DNA of 64,000 nucleotides, taken from positions 16,497,501 to 16,561,500 of the forward strand of contig CM044877.1 of assembly GCA_024500155.1 (NCBI GenBank). Direction: 5' to 3'. Below the pieces are notes generated by a model. It saw only the letters and a program-made list of their open reading frames with translations. It ran no database searches and was not told where the DNA came from. This DNA comes from Chenopodium formosanum. Its lineage: Eukaryota > Streptophyta > Magnoliopsida > Caryophyllales > Amaranthaceae. The first letter of the stretch is position 1, and every line of letters starts with the position of its first letter. Made by a program: the position numbers and the translations under genes. Positions 1-10,860 of this stretch are shown piece after piece.

Positions 1-342
1 CTGGCGCTACGGCTAAAAGTTTGGCGCCAAGCTTTGGCCCCTGACGCTACTTCCCACATGCCTCAGCAGCTTTCTGTGCTCAATAAAATCATCCAGTTTC
101 GCGCGGTGTTATTTCAGTCCTATTTGTGAAAGACATTTCTCATATTTCCTACGTGTAAAATCCTATGTTTTTGACTCATTACGGATGGTCTTTCCAATGA
201 GAACCTTTTTATGCATATGACAATAATGTTAATCAAAATTACGCACATGAAATACTTAGAACTTTTCGAGTCTCATCCACTCATTCTAAATCATTGCCGA
301 AACAAATTCAGGAAGTAGCTCCCCAGCGGAGTCGCCAAAAAC
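1..342 (-). mobile_element. 5' untranslated internal part of a gypsy retrotransposon, running off the left edge
   Basis: This lies directly downstream, on the minus strand, of the LTR at 343-2320. It holds the primer site and then non-coding leader. Bases 1-60 contain several TGGCGC-type motifs like those in the U3 of this LTR family. No gag reading frame is visible, so the coding part, if present, lies left of the window. Confidence 0.6.
320..337 (-). promoter_or_regulatory. Primer binding site matching tRNA-Arg
   Basis: The plus strand reads TCCCCAGCGGAGTCGCCA, which equals the 3' end of plant tRNA-Arg(ACG) plus CCA as I recall it. On the minus strand it is the complementary primer site, 5 bases inside the LTR end. 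A tRNA-Arg primer is known for the Tat/Ogre branch of Ty3/gypsy, which is the basis for the lineage call. Confidence 0.75.
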
Positions 343-1591
343 TGTAGGGAATAGTTTCAAGCCTTTAAAATCCCACTAGCTTGAACCCCACTGTGATCAT
401 ACACTAAAGTACGGTGGCGTCCAAAAGGGAAGAAGATAGAGCAAAAGAGTCGCCAACAAGTTTTTAAGGAACTTGTAAACCGTTCACGAGGTGAAGGTTA
501 CACCCCTTAACGATCCAAGAGATTTTCAACTCCATAAGGTCATGAACCAAATAAGGGTTCAGGGATGATGGTACAAATCCAACCTAAAAGAGATTGAACC
601 TGCCCAAATAATAGGCCTCTACTTTATTCTGCTTGTATTCATGTGCGCTTTCTGACTAACATACAATCAATAGGTTTAACCCTAAACCTGTTTAATCTAT
701 GTTGGTTGAATATTAATGCACACATAAACTATTATCGACAATCACTTGAATTATAATCACAATTAACCTAACAAGATTATTAATTATCTTATTAAGCGTG
801 ATTGCAAATACCAATTCCCTTTAACATGCAATAAAAGGTGATCAAGCAATAACAATAAAATATAATACATATCAAGCAACATAAATAAATAATCAACATC
901 ATTAATAATAATAATAATAATCATAATCAATAATAATCATAATCATAATCAAGTTAAAGCATAGCAAGATCCTAGGCATGATACTAACAAGATTAATAAC
1001 AAACCCTAGCATGTCACTAAGCAATAAAAATCAAATCTTTAGCCCTAACATGATACTAACATGAACTAATATTAGAAAGAGAATAAAAAGCATCATAGCA
1101 ATCATATTTAATATTAAAATTACCCTACACATGATACTAGGAATCAAAATAACAATGTAGATATGATTTCTACATCATAAATCAATTAATCAATTAAAGT
1201 AATTACTTGGATGTCTCGTATCTCTTTCTAATAACAAAATACACACGTTAGTAACTACAAAGAAAATAATAATCAAAGCAATTAAATTAAATAATTGAAA
1301 GAGAGATTTGGGACCAAACCCTCAGAAATTAAAACCTTTCACGTCTAGGGCGAAGGCAACTTCGAATATGGCTAGGTGTATCAAGATCTTGTGAATGCGG
1401 AATTTTGTATTAAAAACCAAGAAAGAATATTTATTCTAAAGAATTAAAGAAAGAAGAGAATGCTAAAGAATTAATTATTGAAAGTTGATGAATGAAAGAA
1501 TGAATGATTGTAGATGAAGAGAATGAATGTTGATGATAATTGGTGAATGATTGATACTTCTTGATGAATGAAAACGGAGTTTTTAATACGA

Positions 1592-1599
1592 TATTTATA
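1592..1599 (-). promoter_or_regulatory. TATA box of gypsy LTR copy 1
   Basis: On the minus strand this reads TATAAATA, in the same place as the TATA boxes of copies 3 and 4. It lies just downstream (minus strand) of the GGCGCC-rich block at about 1658-1772 and upstream of the conserved leader. Confidence 0.5.
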
Positions 1600-1657
1600 G
1601 AGAAAATCATCCAAAAAAGATAATTTAACAAAACAGAGTCTGAAGATCGAAAACCAA

Positions 1658-1772
1658 CCTTGGCGCCAGCCCTGGCTAGTTGGCGCCTGCACCAGTGGCT
1701 AGCGCCAATGGCTAGTGCCTAGCGCCAATCCTGGTTCCAGGCGCCAAGGCCTGGGGTTGGACGCCAAACTGA
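1658..1772 (-). repeat. TGGCGC/GGCGCC minisatellite in LTR U3
   Basis: At least six GGCGCC/TAGCGCC/TGGCGCC motifs occur in about 115 bases, in otherwise AT-rich DNA and directly upstream of the TATA box. Matching but diverged blocks lie in copy 3 (19100-19215) and copy 4 (47170-47270). Confidence 0.6.
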
Positions 1773-2320
1773 TTTTCCACGCGTTTTCGAAAATCTGATA
1801 AATTTCCCGTACTGGAAGATAAAATAATATAATTTCAGTCGAAAATGCTATTTGATCTTGATTAAAACTCTGAAGAGTCCTAATTGAATCAGGAATGATA
1901 AAGAACCTTCTAGAATGTTCTAGAAGACTAAAACCATTCCTAATTGCATTAGGAATGATAAATTATATTAGGCCCTCCCATAGATCATTAGGCCGTACTT
2001 AAAGTTCAAATCGGGCCCAGTTTAGTAAATTAGCCATAACTTCCTCAATATTCATCGGAATTGGGCTTATAATATATCCTTGGAAAGGTCTTTGCAAGCC
2101 CCATCCAACTACACCATTATTGGACCCATATCATGGACCAACCAAACTGGATTGACTGTTTTCTTAAAAATAAAGTTTTCAAAAACAAGGAGAAGAGAAA
2201 AGAAATAAAACTTTCCGAAACACTAAACCTTTTCACACTTCGTTTCATTCGATTATGATTCGACGTGAAAGGCACTCATCACCGGGTTTGGTTTTGGGGA
2301 GACACAAATGGGTGTCTACA

Positions 2321-3149
2321 TATAGTATCATGTTTAGGATGTTCCTAGTATCATGTTAGGATGCTTTCTTTAGTATGATATTCAGGGTGATTTGCTTACA
2401 TCAATTATGATTTCTATGATGCTTCCTATTTTCTTTCCTAATAGCATCTTAGTATCATGTTAGGGCTAAAGCTTTGATTTTTAATGTTTAGTGACATGCT
2501 AGGGTTTGTTATTAATCTTGTTAGTATCATGCCTAGGATCTTGCTATTATTATGCTTTAACGTAGTTATTTTAATTATGATTATTATTATTATAATTATT
2601 ATTATTGATTATTATTATGTTGTTTGATATATATTTATTGTTATTGTTTGATCACACCTTTTATGCATGTTTAAAGGGAATTGGTACTTGTAATCACGCT
2701 TAATAAGATATTTAATAATCTTGTTTAGGGTTAATATGATTATAATTCAAGTGATCGCGAATAATAGATTTATTTATGCATTAATATTCAACCAACATAG
2801 ATAAACAGGTTTAGGGTTAAACCTATTGATAGCATGTTAGTCAGAAAGCGCACATGAATTCGATCAGAATAAAGTAGAGGCCTATTATTAGGGCAGGTTC
2901 AATCTCTTTTAGGTTGGATTTGTACCTTCATCCCCGAACTACCAGTCATGGTTCCAAACCTATTGGAGTTAACAATCTTCTGGATCGTTAAGGGGTGTAA
3001 CCTTCACCTCGTGAACGGTTTACAAGTTCCTAAAACTTATTGGCGACTCTTTTGCTCTATTATCTTATTTCCCTTTGGACGCCACCATGCTTAAGTGTAT
3101 GATCACAGTGGGGTTCAAGCTAGGGATAATGCTTGAAATATTCCCTATA
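2321..3149 (+). mobile_element. 5'-truncated gypsy LTR (copy 2), inverted relative to copy 1
   Basis: This is the R-U5 part of the same LTR family in plus orientation, ending TTCCCTATA in place of TTCCCTACA. It begins exactly where copy 1 ends, so copy 1 most likely inserted into it and its 5' half lies left of the window. No primer site follows the 3' end. Together with 343 to about 1180 it makes an inverted repeat with arms of about 0.83 kb. Confidence 0.7.
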
Positions 3150-3770
3150 GTAGGTGAATAGGTATATAGTAATACAAGTACAAAGCAAAATATTTGAACC
3201 AAAACAAAAAAAAAACAAAAAAAAAAATGGTGTTCTTCAACATTTTTATTAATACCCCAATTGATGATTTATAATTTGTTCTTGACTTTATAAAAGGATA
3301 TCCCAATATGTAGAATATTTGTCCAACAATGTAAAATCGTTAAATAAAACTAAAATTGCTTACAAAAAAAGCAATTATAAAGAAATTTTGACGAAGCGCG
3401 ACCAATAACAATTTGGAATAAAAATGGTCTTATTAAGGAGGACCATTATGTTAAATTTATATCTGTTATCGAAACAATTTCCAATACTATTTTAGAAATA
3501 TTTTAAAGAACACCCATTAGTTTAAAGATTAAAGAAATAAAGGTTTAATAGTTATGTTTAACCAAAATAACGACAGATTATTTTAATTATTGCTTATGAG
3601 CTATTGCTAAGGATTCGTATGAGCGATGCGATATAATTGGAGTTAGGACGTGTTTTCTTCAACTTTTTTCTGTTTTTCATTTAAGTTGAATACATTTCAG
3701 CTCAGCTTCAGTCAATCAGGACACACCCTTATGGTTTACGGTTAAGCTCTAAGAGTTTGTACATAGGACA
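3150..3770. other. AT-rich non-coding stretch
   Basis: Oligo-A runs near 3205-3230 and no credible reading frame or repeat boundary were seen. Confidence 0.5.
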
Positions 3771-3774
3771 AATA

Positions 3775-4330
3775 AGGGTTTCCGGGTTTAGGGTTATGGC
3801 TTATGGTTAAGGGTTTTGGATTTTAGGGTTTTAGTAGTTTAGGGTTTAGGATTTCATTAGTTTAGGGTTTAGTGAGTTTATGGTTTTAGGGGTGTAAAGT
3901 GTTCACGATTCTAGGGTTTGTTGCTTAAGCTTTAGGGTTTAGGGTTTAAGTGTTTAAGGTTGGATTTAGGGTTTAGGGTTTCAGTAGTTTAGGGTTTAGG
4001 GTTTAGGTTAATGCTTAGGATGGGTTTAGAGGGTTTATGATTTAATGTGATTAAGGTGTTTATGGTATTAGCATAAAATGCATAGGGTTTACAATTTAGG
4101 TATAGTGTTGACGGTAGGGTGTAGGGTTTATTTAGTTTATGATTTCAAGGGTGAGGGTGTTCACGGTTTTATGGTAAATTGCAAAGGGTTTAGGGTATAT
4201 TATTTACATTTTATGCGAATATTAGGTTTGGATGATTTATGATTTAATGAGCTTAAGGTGTTTATGGGTTTAGCTTAAAGCGCATAAGGTTTAAAATTGT
4301 TTTAAGGTTAAGGAGTTTAAGATTTTAAGG
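3775..4330 (+). repeat. Degenerate interstitial telomere-like repeats
   Basis: Many TTTAGGG, GTTTAGG and variant heptamers follow each other in one orientation, for example around 3957-4012. This is the Arabidopsis-type plant telomere repeat in decayed form. It is internal and flanked by ordinary DNA, so it is not a chromosome end. Confidence 0.6.
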
Positions 4331-5400
4331 TTTACAATTTTCCAATTGATAAAGATTTCGAACAATGGGACATTAGACAAACTTTTGTTAACGAATAGAT
4401 TTCACTTGCAAATTTAATTAATTATTTGCAAATGCAATTAGTTACACACTTTTGAATCAATATTTTGGTATCAGTATTTGCAAACGAAATTAGTTAAAAA
4501 CTTTTTCTCGAACGATTTAGATATACACTTGAAAATTTGAAATTAGTTATATACACTTTTTCTCCAAATTTGAAATTAGTTATATACACTTTTTCTCCAA
4601 CAATTTTTTTTTTAAGTTTTATTTTTTTCTCCAACATTTTAATTTAATCAATATCCTTAAAACGGAATCGAAACCAATGTCCCAAGTACAACCAATTACA
4701 TTGAATTATGTTTTGGAATTATGTTTTCGAAATTACAAACAAAAGCTATTACAAGAACTGTTTCACCAAAGTGGAATGGCTACGCTCAAAAGCAGGTGGA
4801 ATTGATTTTACATTATCTTTGTATCACAAAAGTATGAAAGGTAGATGGGATAGGTCTGCGTACATGTAAAGCGTATTGACGTTCTAATAAGGCCAAAAGC
4901 AAGAAAAGTAAGAAGAAAACCCACTCATTTGAGGTGCACACACAAAAGAAAATAAAAAAAATATTTGAAGTACTAATAAGGCCAAAACAAGAAAAGTAAG
5001 AACAAAACCACTGAGTTGAAGTCAAAACATGAAGGATTTTGCAGGTTTCTATGCTAGCGCAAAAGGAGTATATGTAAAACCGTAAAGCAAGTTCAGGATT
5101 AGAGATTTACCATCATTGTAATGAAGATATTGTTTAACATTTCAAAATTTACCCCGACTACCACAATAAAAGATTTGTTCATTACAAAATTTCCAAATAA
5201 TTCAACTACTTTTTCCCATTATTGAACTACTTTGACAAAGATTTTAGAAATGTTAAATTATTAATAATGAGATATGTAATTATTACTAAAATATCATTTT
5301 AGTCACGTTAGTAATCTGTACAGATATTATACAATGCCATCAGATTATCGGCCAATTTATTTTGGTTTTTTTGGTTTTTTTTTTTAATTTTCGGAAACAG
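4331..5400. other. Non-coding AT-rich DNA with a short duplication
   Basis: A segment beginning AATAAGGCCAAAAGCAAG (about 4887-4925) recurs as a near copy at about 4974-5012. TTAGTTATATACACTTTTTC is repeated near 4542-4592. No gene was recognised. Confidence 0.45.
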
Positions 5401-5419
5401 ATTATCGACTATGAAATAT

Positions 5420-5950
5420 AAAGTGTATCAAGTTAAAAATATTTCTAACAAGAAATCTCAACGAATTATGTCCAACGTTTACAATTGATCTATGTATCAA
5501 GTTAAAAATATTTCTAGCAAAAAATACCATGTAGCGAACTACGAAAACAAGAGTAGTTACATTGAAATGAGTAAGTACCTTCAACCAAAGCAAGGAAACA
5601 AGAGGGTATTACGGAAAATAAAGTATTAAACGGGAGACTTAATCAAGTGTTAAAAAGTAATAATGTGATGTATAATTGAAAATGAAACTTAAATAATTTC
5701 ATGTGTAAACTAAAAAATAATAAAAACACACATAATACTAAAAATTGAATTAATTTCATCTTCTTGATTAATCATATAATTGCATCACGCACATAATACT
5801 AAAAATTGTAATTAGTTCATCTAAGATTCCTAAACCAAACTTATTATACATAATTTCATGTATAAACTATCAAATAATAAAAACACACATAATACTAATA
5901 AAAATTTAATTAATTTCATCTTATTGATTAATCATATTATTAAAACAAGT
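5420..5950. repeat. Diverged local duplications
   Basis: TATCAAGTTAAAAATATTTC occurs at about 5427 and 5497. A block of about 90 bases with AATAAAAACACACATAATAC is present at about 5715-5790 and again at about 5874-5945. Short in-frame runs here are not convincing genes. Confidence 0.45.
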
Positions 5951-6016
5951 GTAAACCTTAATGGGACTCTTGTTATAAATAGGGCTACGTTGGAACAGAA
6001 AAAGATCACACCCAAA

Positions 6017-7484
6017 CACTACCACAAAAATTGGAATAAGTAACACATAATACACAACTGTCAAGTTGGATAGGCGATCTCTAGCATTTTACAGATCGCT
6101 TAAGTAAGATAGGCGTTTTGTAAATTAAAACCTATAGAGCACCTCCCCCACTTAACCGTTCTATATGATTTATTATTATTTTGATGAAAAAGTAACTTGT
6201 TATATATAGCGCCTATATTAGTTAGACGCTCTATTTGCTTTTAACATAATAATAAAAAAATCAAAAAAATCCTAAAAAAACTAATAATTAAAAGAAACTG
6301 AAAAAAAAAAAACCCTAGAACTAAATTTTGTTGAATCAACCGCTATATCATTCCCCTCACAAAAAATTTCTTTCTCTCACCTCCTTCTTCTCCTATCTTT
6401 CTCTTTAATCCTCTCATCCTCTTCTAGACAATTTCGAACCGATGAACCAAATCGGGCACTCCACATTCACCATTGATGTTTCCTATAGCCAATGACGAAG
6501 TGATGAACAAGGAGCCTCGCGTCCTCCTCCTTAGCCAGAACGATATGATGTTAGGTAACATGTTGCTCTTTGTAATTATCGAATATCAATGTGGAAGTTT
6601 TTCTGTTTGAATGTTGTAAATGATGATTGTTTGAGTTGATTTAAGTTTCTGGACTAGATTTTTGGGATATTATGACTGAATTTTTGCGGATTTAGAGATG
6701 ATTTTTGTTTTTTTTTTTTTCGGATCTAAAGTTTTTGATTTTATCTAATTCTAATTTCGTTTTTTGATTTTCGTTTTATTCCACAATATGAAGGGTAATC
6801 TCATTTGTGTTCGAATATAATGTTAAAATTTGTTTTTTATTTTTATTTTTTTTTATATAGTGATTAATATGATTTTTATGGGTTTTCTTTTTCGATCTAT
6901 AGTTCATGATATTTCTTGTTTTGATTTTATAATTTTGTTTTACTTCTCAATTACGAGTACTTTAGATCTGTTTTGGTTTTCATGTTATAAACTTATAACT
7001 TTTGATTTTCTCCCGTCAAAAAAAAAAAAACTTTTGATTTTCATCTTTTATCAATTGATTTTTATGTTTTAAAATTTATGATTTTCGTGATTTTATTAAT
7101 TGATTTTCATGTCATAATCCGATTTTCATTTCTTATTAGTTGATTTTCATGTAATAAATTCTGAATTTATCTTTTATCAATTGATTTATATGATGTAATT
7201 GGGATTAATTTCTGATTTTAAAACTTTTGATTTGCGGGTGTTTGATACGGTGTAGGTTTTCTATTTTTGAGGTTGGTGGAAGCGAGCTGGCCTGGTTGTA
7301 GATGATTGCGGTGCAATTCAAGTAGATGCACTTCGATCAAAAGTGTCGATAATTAATTAATTAGTTATGTTAGAAACCTTGTTGTAACATAATTTTTTTT
7401 TCCTCAAAGGACTGAAATACTTGTATTTTAATTTTTTTATAAATAAAATGTTGTTGTTATTATGTTCTATTTATTACGTATGTA

Positions 7485-7534
<50 letters not shown>

Positions 7535-7835
7535 ATAATTTTTTTATTTAAAAAAGAGAGGAATAGAGAGCGCCTATCTATGATAGGTGTTCTGGTTTTA
7601 TGTAGTTATAGAGCGCATTTCCTAAGATGACCGCTCTCTTATCCTTGTTGTTTATTCACTTTGTACCTTAAATATGAAGCGCCTATCTTAGATAGGCGAT
7701 CTGTATTGTGTTAGATATAAAACGCCACTTTGAGGCGTTTTGTAGACTTTATAGGGCGCCCCCTCAGAAGAACGCCTCTGAGGCGTTCTATATTGTATGT
7801 TTTAGGCATTCTATATTCATGTTTTTGTAGTAGTG
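6017..7835. mobile_element. Non-autonomous CACTA-like element, 1.8 kb
   Basis: The left end reads CACTACCACAAAAA and the right end, read inward, CACTACTACAAAAAC. Both sides are flanked by AAA, which fits the 3-base target duplication of CACTA elements. Subterminal repeats built on GATAGGCG and AGAGCGCC lie inside both ends, as expected for transposase binding sites. The centre has a CT-rich leader (6360-6425) and an ATT microsatellite but no transposase. A truncated left end of the same family is at 45045. Confidence 0.7.
7485..7531 (+). repeat. (ATT)n microsatellite
   Basis: About 15 perfect ATT triplets inside the CACTA-like element. Confidence 0.9.
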
Positions 7836-7849
7836 AAAATAACCAAAGT

Positions 7850-8918
7850 ATTATCTCTACACAAAAATGAAGCCTTCACTGAAGCCATTCCTGATATCCA
7901 ACAAGTCCTAAGTACCCTCATCCAATGGATCATCATCCAATGGCTCTCCTGCACCTCCACCGCACAAAAAAAGTGTGGGAAGAAAGCCAACCGTTTGCTG
8001 AGGACAACCTTAACGAACAACGCTTTTGATGCTCTGCATGACCCATTGCCACTGATAAAGTACAACCTTTCACGGTGCACTCTTGTGAAACTGAGGTCCC
8101 ATATGCATGCTGGTTGCATAGCAAGTCGATGTGCCAACCACAACCCTGAAGAAGTCATTGTTGACAATGATGATGTTCCAAAAGAGAAAGAACTCCATCG
8201 ACCTGTGCGGAGCCAAGGATTGGGCGGTTCAACGTCCATCACCTCGTTGTTTCTAACAATAATGACGATGATCTTGGTGTTATGTACTCCATCACTGGAA
8301 ACCATACCTTCAAAGAAGTATACGACGACTATGCTGAGAAAGTAAATTGTCGTGTCAAGGACATGTTCTTGAACAATTCAAGGATTGGAGTGGTTAAATC
8401 TCCACAAGACATTGCATGCTACGTTGGGCTCAGGCATGGTGACATGCTCCACGCAAGTTACAAGGTTTATGTTTATTTTTATTTTGACTTTTTAATTAAC
8501 ATGTGTATTATGTCATATTATTAATTATTGACTTTGACTTAATTTTGTTAATAATATTTATGCCATACATTATGCTGATATTAGTCAATATATGTTGCAG
8601 AACCCGGAAGCTAACATGGATGCATGGGTCAAGAAGTTCTACCTCACCGATGTGAGCGACAACCCAAGAAAAGTGAAAGTTGAAAGCCGCCTTGACACAA
8701 AGCTGAGCAAAATCTACCACATGTGGGGTGATGCTTTCAACTTCAACCCTAAGAAGGTGATGCTGATGAATCAATGACGGGTTTTGAGCCCAAGTCAGAC
8801 AATTGGTGGTGCCAAAACAAAGGGGTTGTGTATGCCCTTCCTAATGTCCGGTACCATCGTTGTGTTCGTAAATCTGACAATGAGTAACTTGGAATTTTGT
8901 ATGGGATATGGAACGTAA
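7850..8918 (+). pseudogene. Broken gene with two SUMO/Rad60-like (beta-grasp) domains
   Basis: Exon A (in frame from about 8222 to 8464) has the SUMO pattern TFKEVYDDYAE, then MFLNNSRI, then the acidic-turn segment LRHGDML. A GT-AG intron at 8465-8600 joins it in phase to exon B. Exon B repeats the pattern: KVKVESRLDTKLSKIYHMW, KVMLMNQ, then a TGA at 8775-8777 within the domain, with homologous sequence continuing to about 8918. Upstream, coding-like text (HPMDHHPMALLHLHR, then VVDNDDVPKEKEL) sits in different frames, implying frameshifts near 8040 and 8225. Tandem SUMO-like domains are known in the Rad60/Esc2/NIP45 family of SUMO-pathway genome-stability factors. The family call is my inference from the fold pattern. 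The upstream edge is unclear because the CACTA-like element ends at 7835. Confidence 0.42.
8465..8600 (+). other. Intron of the SUMO-like pseudogene
   Basis: It begins GTTTATG after an AAG codon and ends ATGTTGCAG before AAC. Its 136 bases are T-rich, and both neighbouring exons join in phase 0. The preserved splice signals indicate decay of a once-spliced gene rather than a retrocopy. Confidence 0.5.
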
Positions 8919-9595
8919 TATGTAGGTCCAGATGTCTAAGTTATTGGTTCTAAGACATGCAGTTTGGTGATTTCCATGTTTTATGTTAATAGTTCTAGGT
9001 TTATGTGTACTTATGTCGTATGTAATATTTGGTGGTTGTTTTATTAGTTTTAAGTAGTAATTGTGAGTCTTAAATTAGTAGTGTTGTTAGTGGTTATTGT
9101 GAGCCTTAAGTTGTAATTGTTGTCTTAAAACTCATGTAATGTTCTTGTGATTTAATGTATGTGTACTAGTGTTTTGTGTTAAAAAATTTGTCTTGTTCGG
9201 TTAAATATTTTATTAATCATAAATAGTTAATATTTAAATAAAAAAAATAGTCGATTTAAAAACGTTACATCAAATGGTAATGAGCTTAACGTATCACATT
9301 GAGTGTACGCTTCTTATTTAATTCAATAATGAAAGCGAAACTGAATAACATAAATTTACAATAGTGAATGAAGGCCATTATAAATGCTTGAAATTAATTT
9401 ACACTACAATAATGAACACCCATTATCACAATAATGAAGCGCATTCAAGTGTTTTGAGTGAAAAGCTTAAAATACCCAAGGGAACCAAAAACGCAAGTCC
9501 ACTATAAAAACACAAAGAAGTCCAGCCCATAAACACATTAAAGGACCAGCCCACCACAAAGAAACGAACCAAGGCCAGCCTAGAAACTGGCCAGC
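8919..9595. other. Non-coding spacer
   Basis: Possible 3' flank of the SUMO-like pseudogene followed by AT-rich DNA. An 89-codon minus frame at 9426-9695 crosses into the next transposon and has no recognisable domain. Confidence 0.4.
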
Positions 9596-10255
9596 CACTA
9601 TAAGAAAATAACCTTTTCGTAGCGATTATTTTAACCTTTAGTATCGATTGTAATTGCAACAAAAAGCTTTCCCAACGAATGGTCATTGGATACAATATCC
9701 CCCGTCGCCTTAGCCTTTAGTAGTGGTTTTCAATATCGCTAGGGCTGGCCTCAATAATCGATAAGAAAAACTACATCCAATCGTGGTGATTATTGTAGCG
9801 ATATCGGTATAAATTTTTAACGTGGTGATTATTGTAGCGATTACAATCGGTATAAATGTTTAACTCATTTTCTTAAAAAAAAAAAAACTTACGTATGATC
9901 TTTACAAGATTCGAACATGCAACCTCAAACTCTTATATTAAATAATTCACCAATAAGCTATGACATATTTTATGTATTCTTTGTCAAACAATATTTATAT
10001 ATCTAGTGTTGAAAAGGCTTTTCGTATCGATTTTTAGGATTTCGTGGCAATTGTAAATGATACGATTTCTGAAAATTATATAAATGTGTAAAAATAGTGT
10101 GGATATGTATTATTATGTTTTTCGTATCGATTTTATATGGGAAAACCATGGCGATTGTAAAATGATACGACTTCTTTTATTATTTCACAAACATACTTGC
10201 ATATTGTAACGAATGTACAATCGCTACGAAAAGACATTTTTTTTTTTTTGTAGTG
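9596..10255. mobile_element. Short CACTA-like MITE, 660 bp
   Basis: The ends read CACTATAAGAAAATAACC and, inward from the right, CACTACAAAAAAA, each followed by TTTTCGTAGCGATT. A perfect 3-base duplication AGC flanks both sides (9593-9595 and 10256-10258). Internal motifs such as GTATCGATT and TAGCGATT recur near both ends. It has no coding capacity. Confidence 0.8.
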
Positions 10256-10260
10256 AGCTC

Positions 10261-10860
10261 CACTACAACAAACCAGGCCATAACCACAACACACGGCTAT
10301 CCCAAAACACATGACAAGCCCACCCTTTTCACAAATGTATTGATTGTCAACTAGATGCAGTAGATAGTTTTGACTCGACTAAGCCATACTAAAAAGTTTC
10401 AAAGGTTCCAAACAAGCGTTTAATAGTCTTATAAACAAACAAATGGAAACTAAACAATACCACAACAGTATGATTATCATAAAAATAACACACATTACGC
10501 TGGTACCGATAAGGGGGCTATTAAAAGATACGACGACAGTACAAACATCCTGAAACTATCACAATACATATAGTTATGATAATGTCACAAGATTACATAA
10601 CACAAATTCGATATGATCACCACGCAATCACCATTCAACTGGGTTGTCCTCAGAATTCCATTGACACCTCATATTCTTCAAAACATGTAGCCAATTTTGT
10701 AGAAGTGTTCCTACATTGTCTCTTGGATTTTTTCTTTCCCTGCAAACAGCACAGTGCAAGGTCAAATACTGGTTCACAACACCTTGAAAAGAGTATACAG
10801 TAGATTAACAATGACAATTTAATTACCTTAGCTTGCACAGCGGGAACCCTTAGCACTCAG
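10261..10860. other. Spacer starting with a lone CACTA-type end
   Basis: CACTACAACAAACC at 10261 looks like another CACTA terminus directly beside the MITE, but no partner end was found. The rest is probably 3' flank of the FAR1-related pseudogene. Confidence 0.3.

Larger units (their letters stand above)
343..2320 (-). mobile_element. Complete LTR of a Tat/Ogre-like gypsy element (copy 1, 5' LTR)
   Basis: On the minus strand it starts TGTAGACACCC and ends TTCCCTACA, about 1.98 kb. It is followed by the tRNA-Arg primer site, so it is a 5' LTR and the element points left. Further copies of the family are at 2321-3149, 18656-20414 and 46510-48570. They share a GGCGCC-rich U3, a TATAAATA box, a block beginning CACCTAGCCAAGTTCGAAG and a U5 containing the stretch TGCTAGGGTTTGTTATTAAT. 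The flanking TATAG at 2321-2325 would be one target duplication; its partner lies outside the window. Confidence 0.8.

Noticed and set aside
3775..4330. A true telomere
   Set aside because: The repeats are degenerate and ordinary DNA continues on both sides.
7817..8305. 162-codon minus-strand frame
   Set aside because: It is the shadow of the SUMO-like pseudogene; no domain fits, and the plus strand has fold pattern and splice sites.
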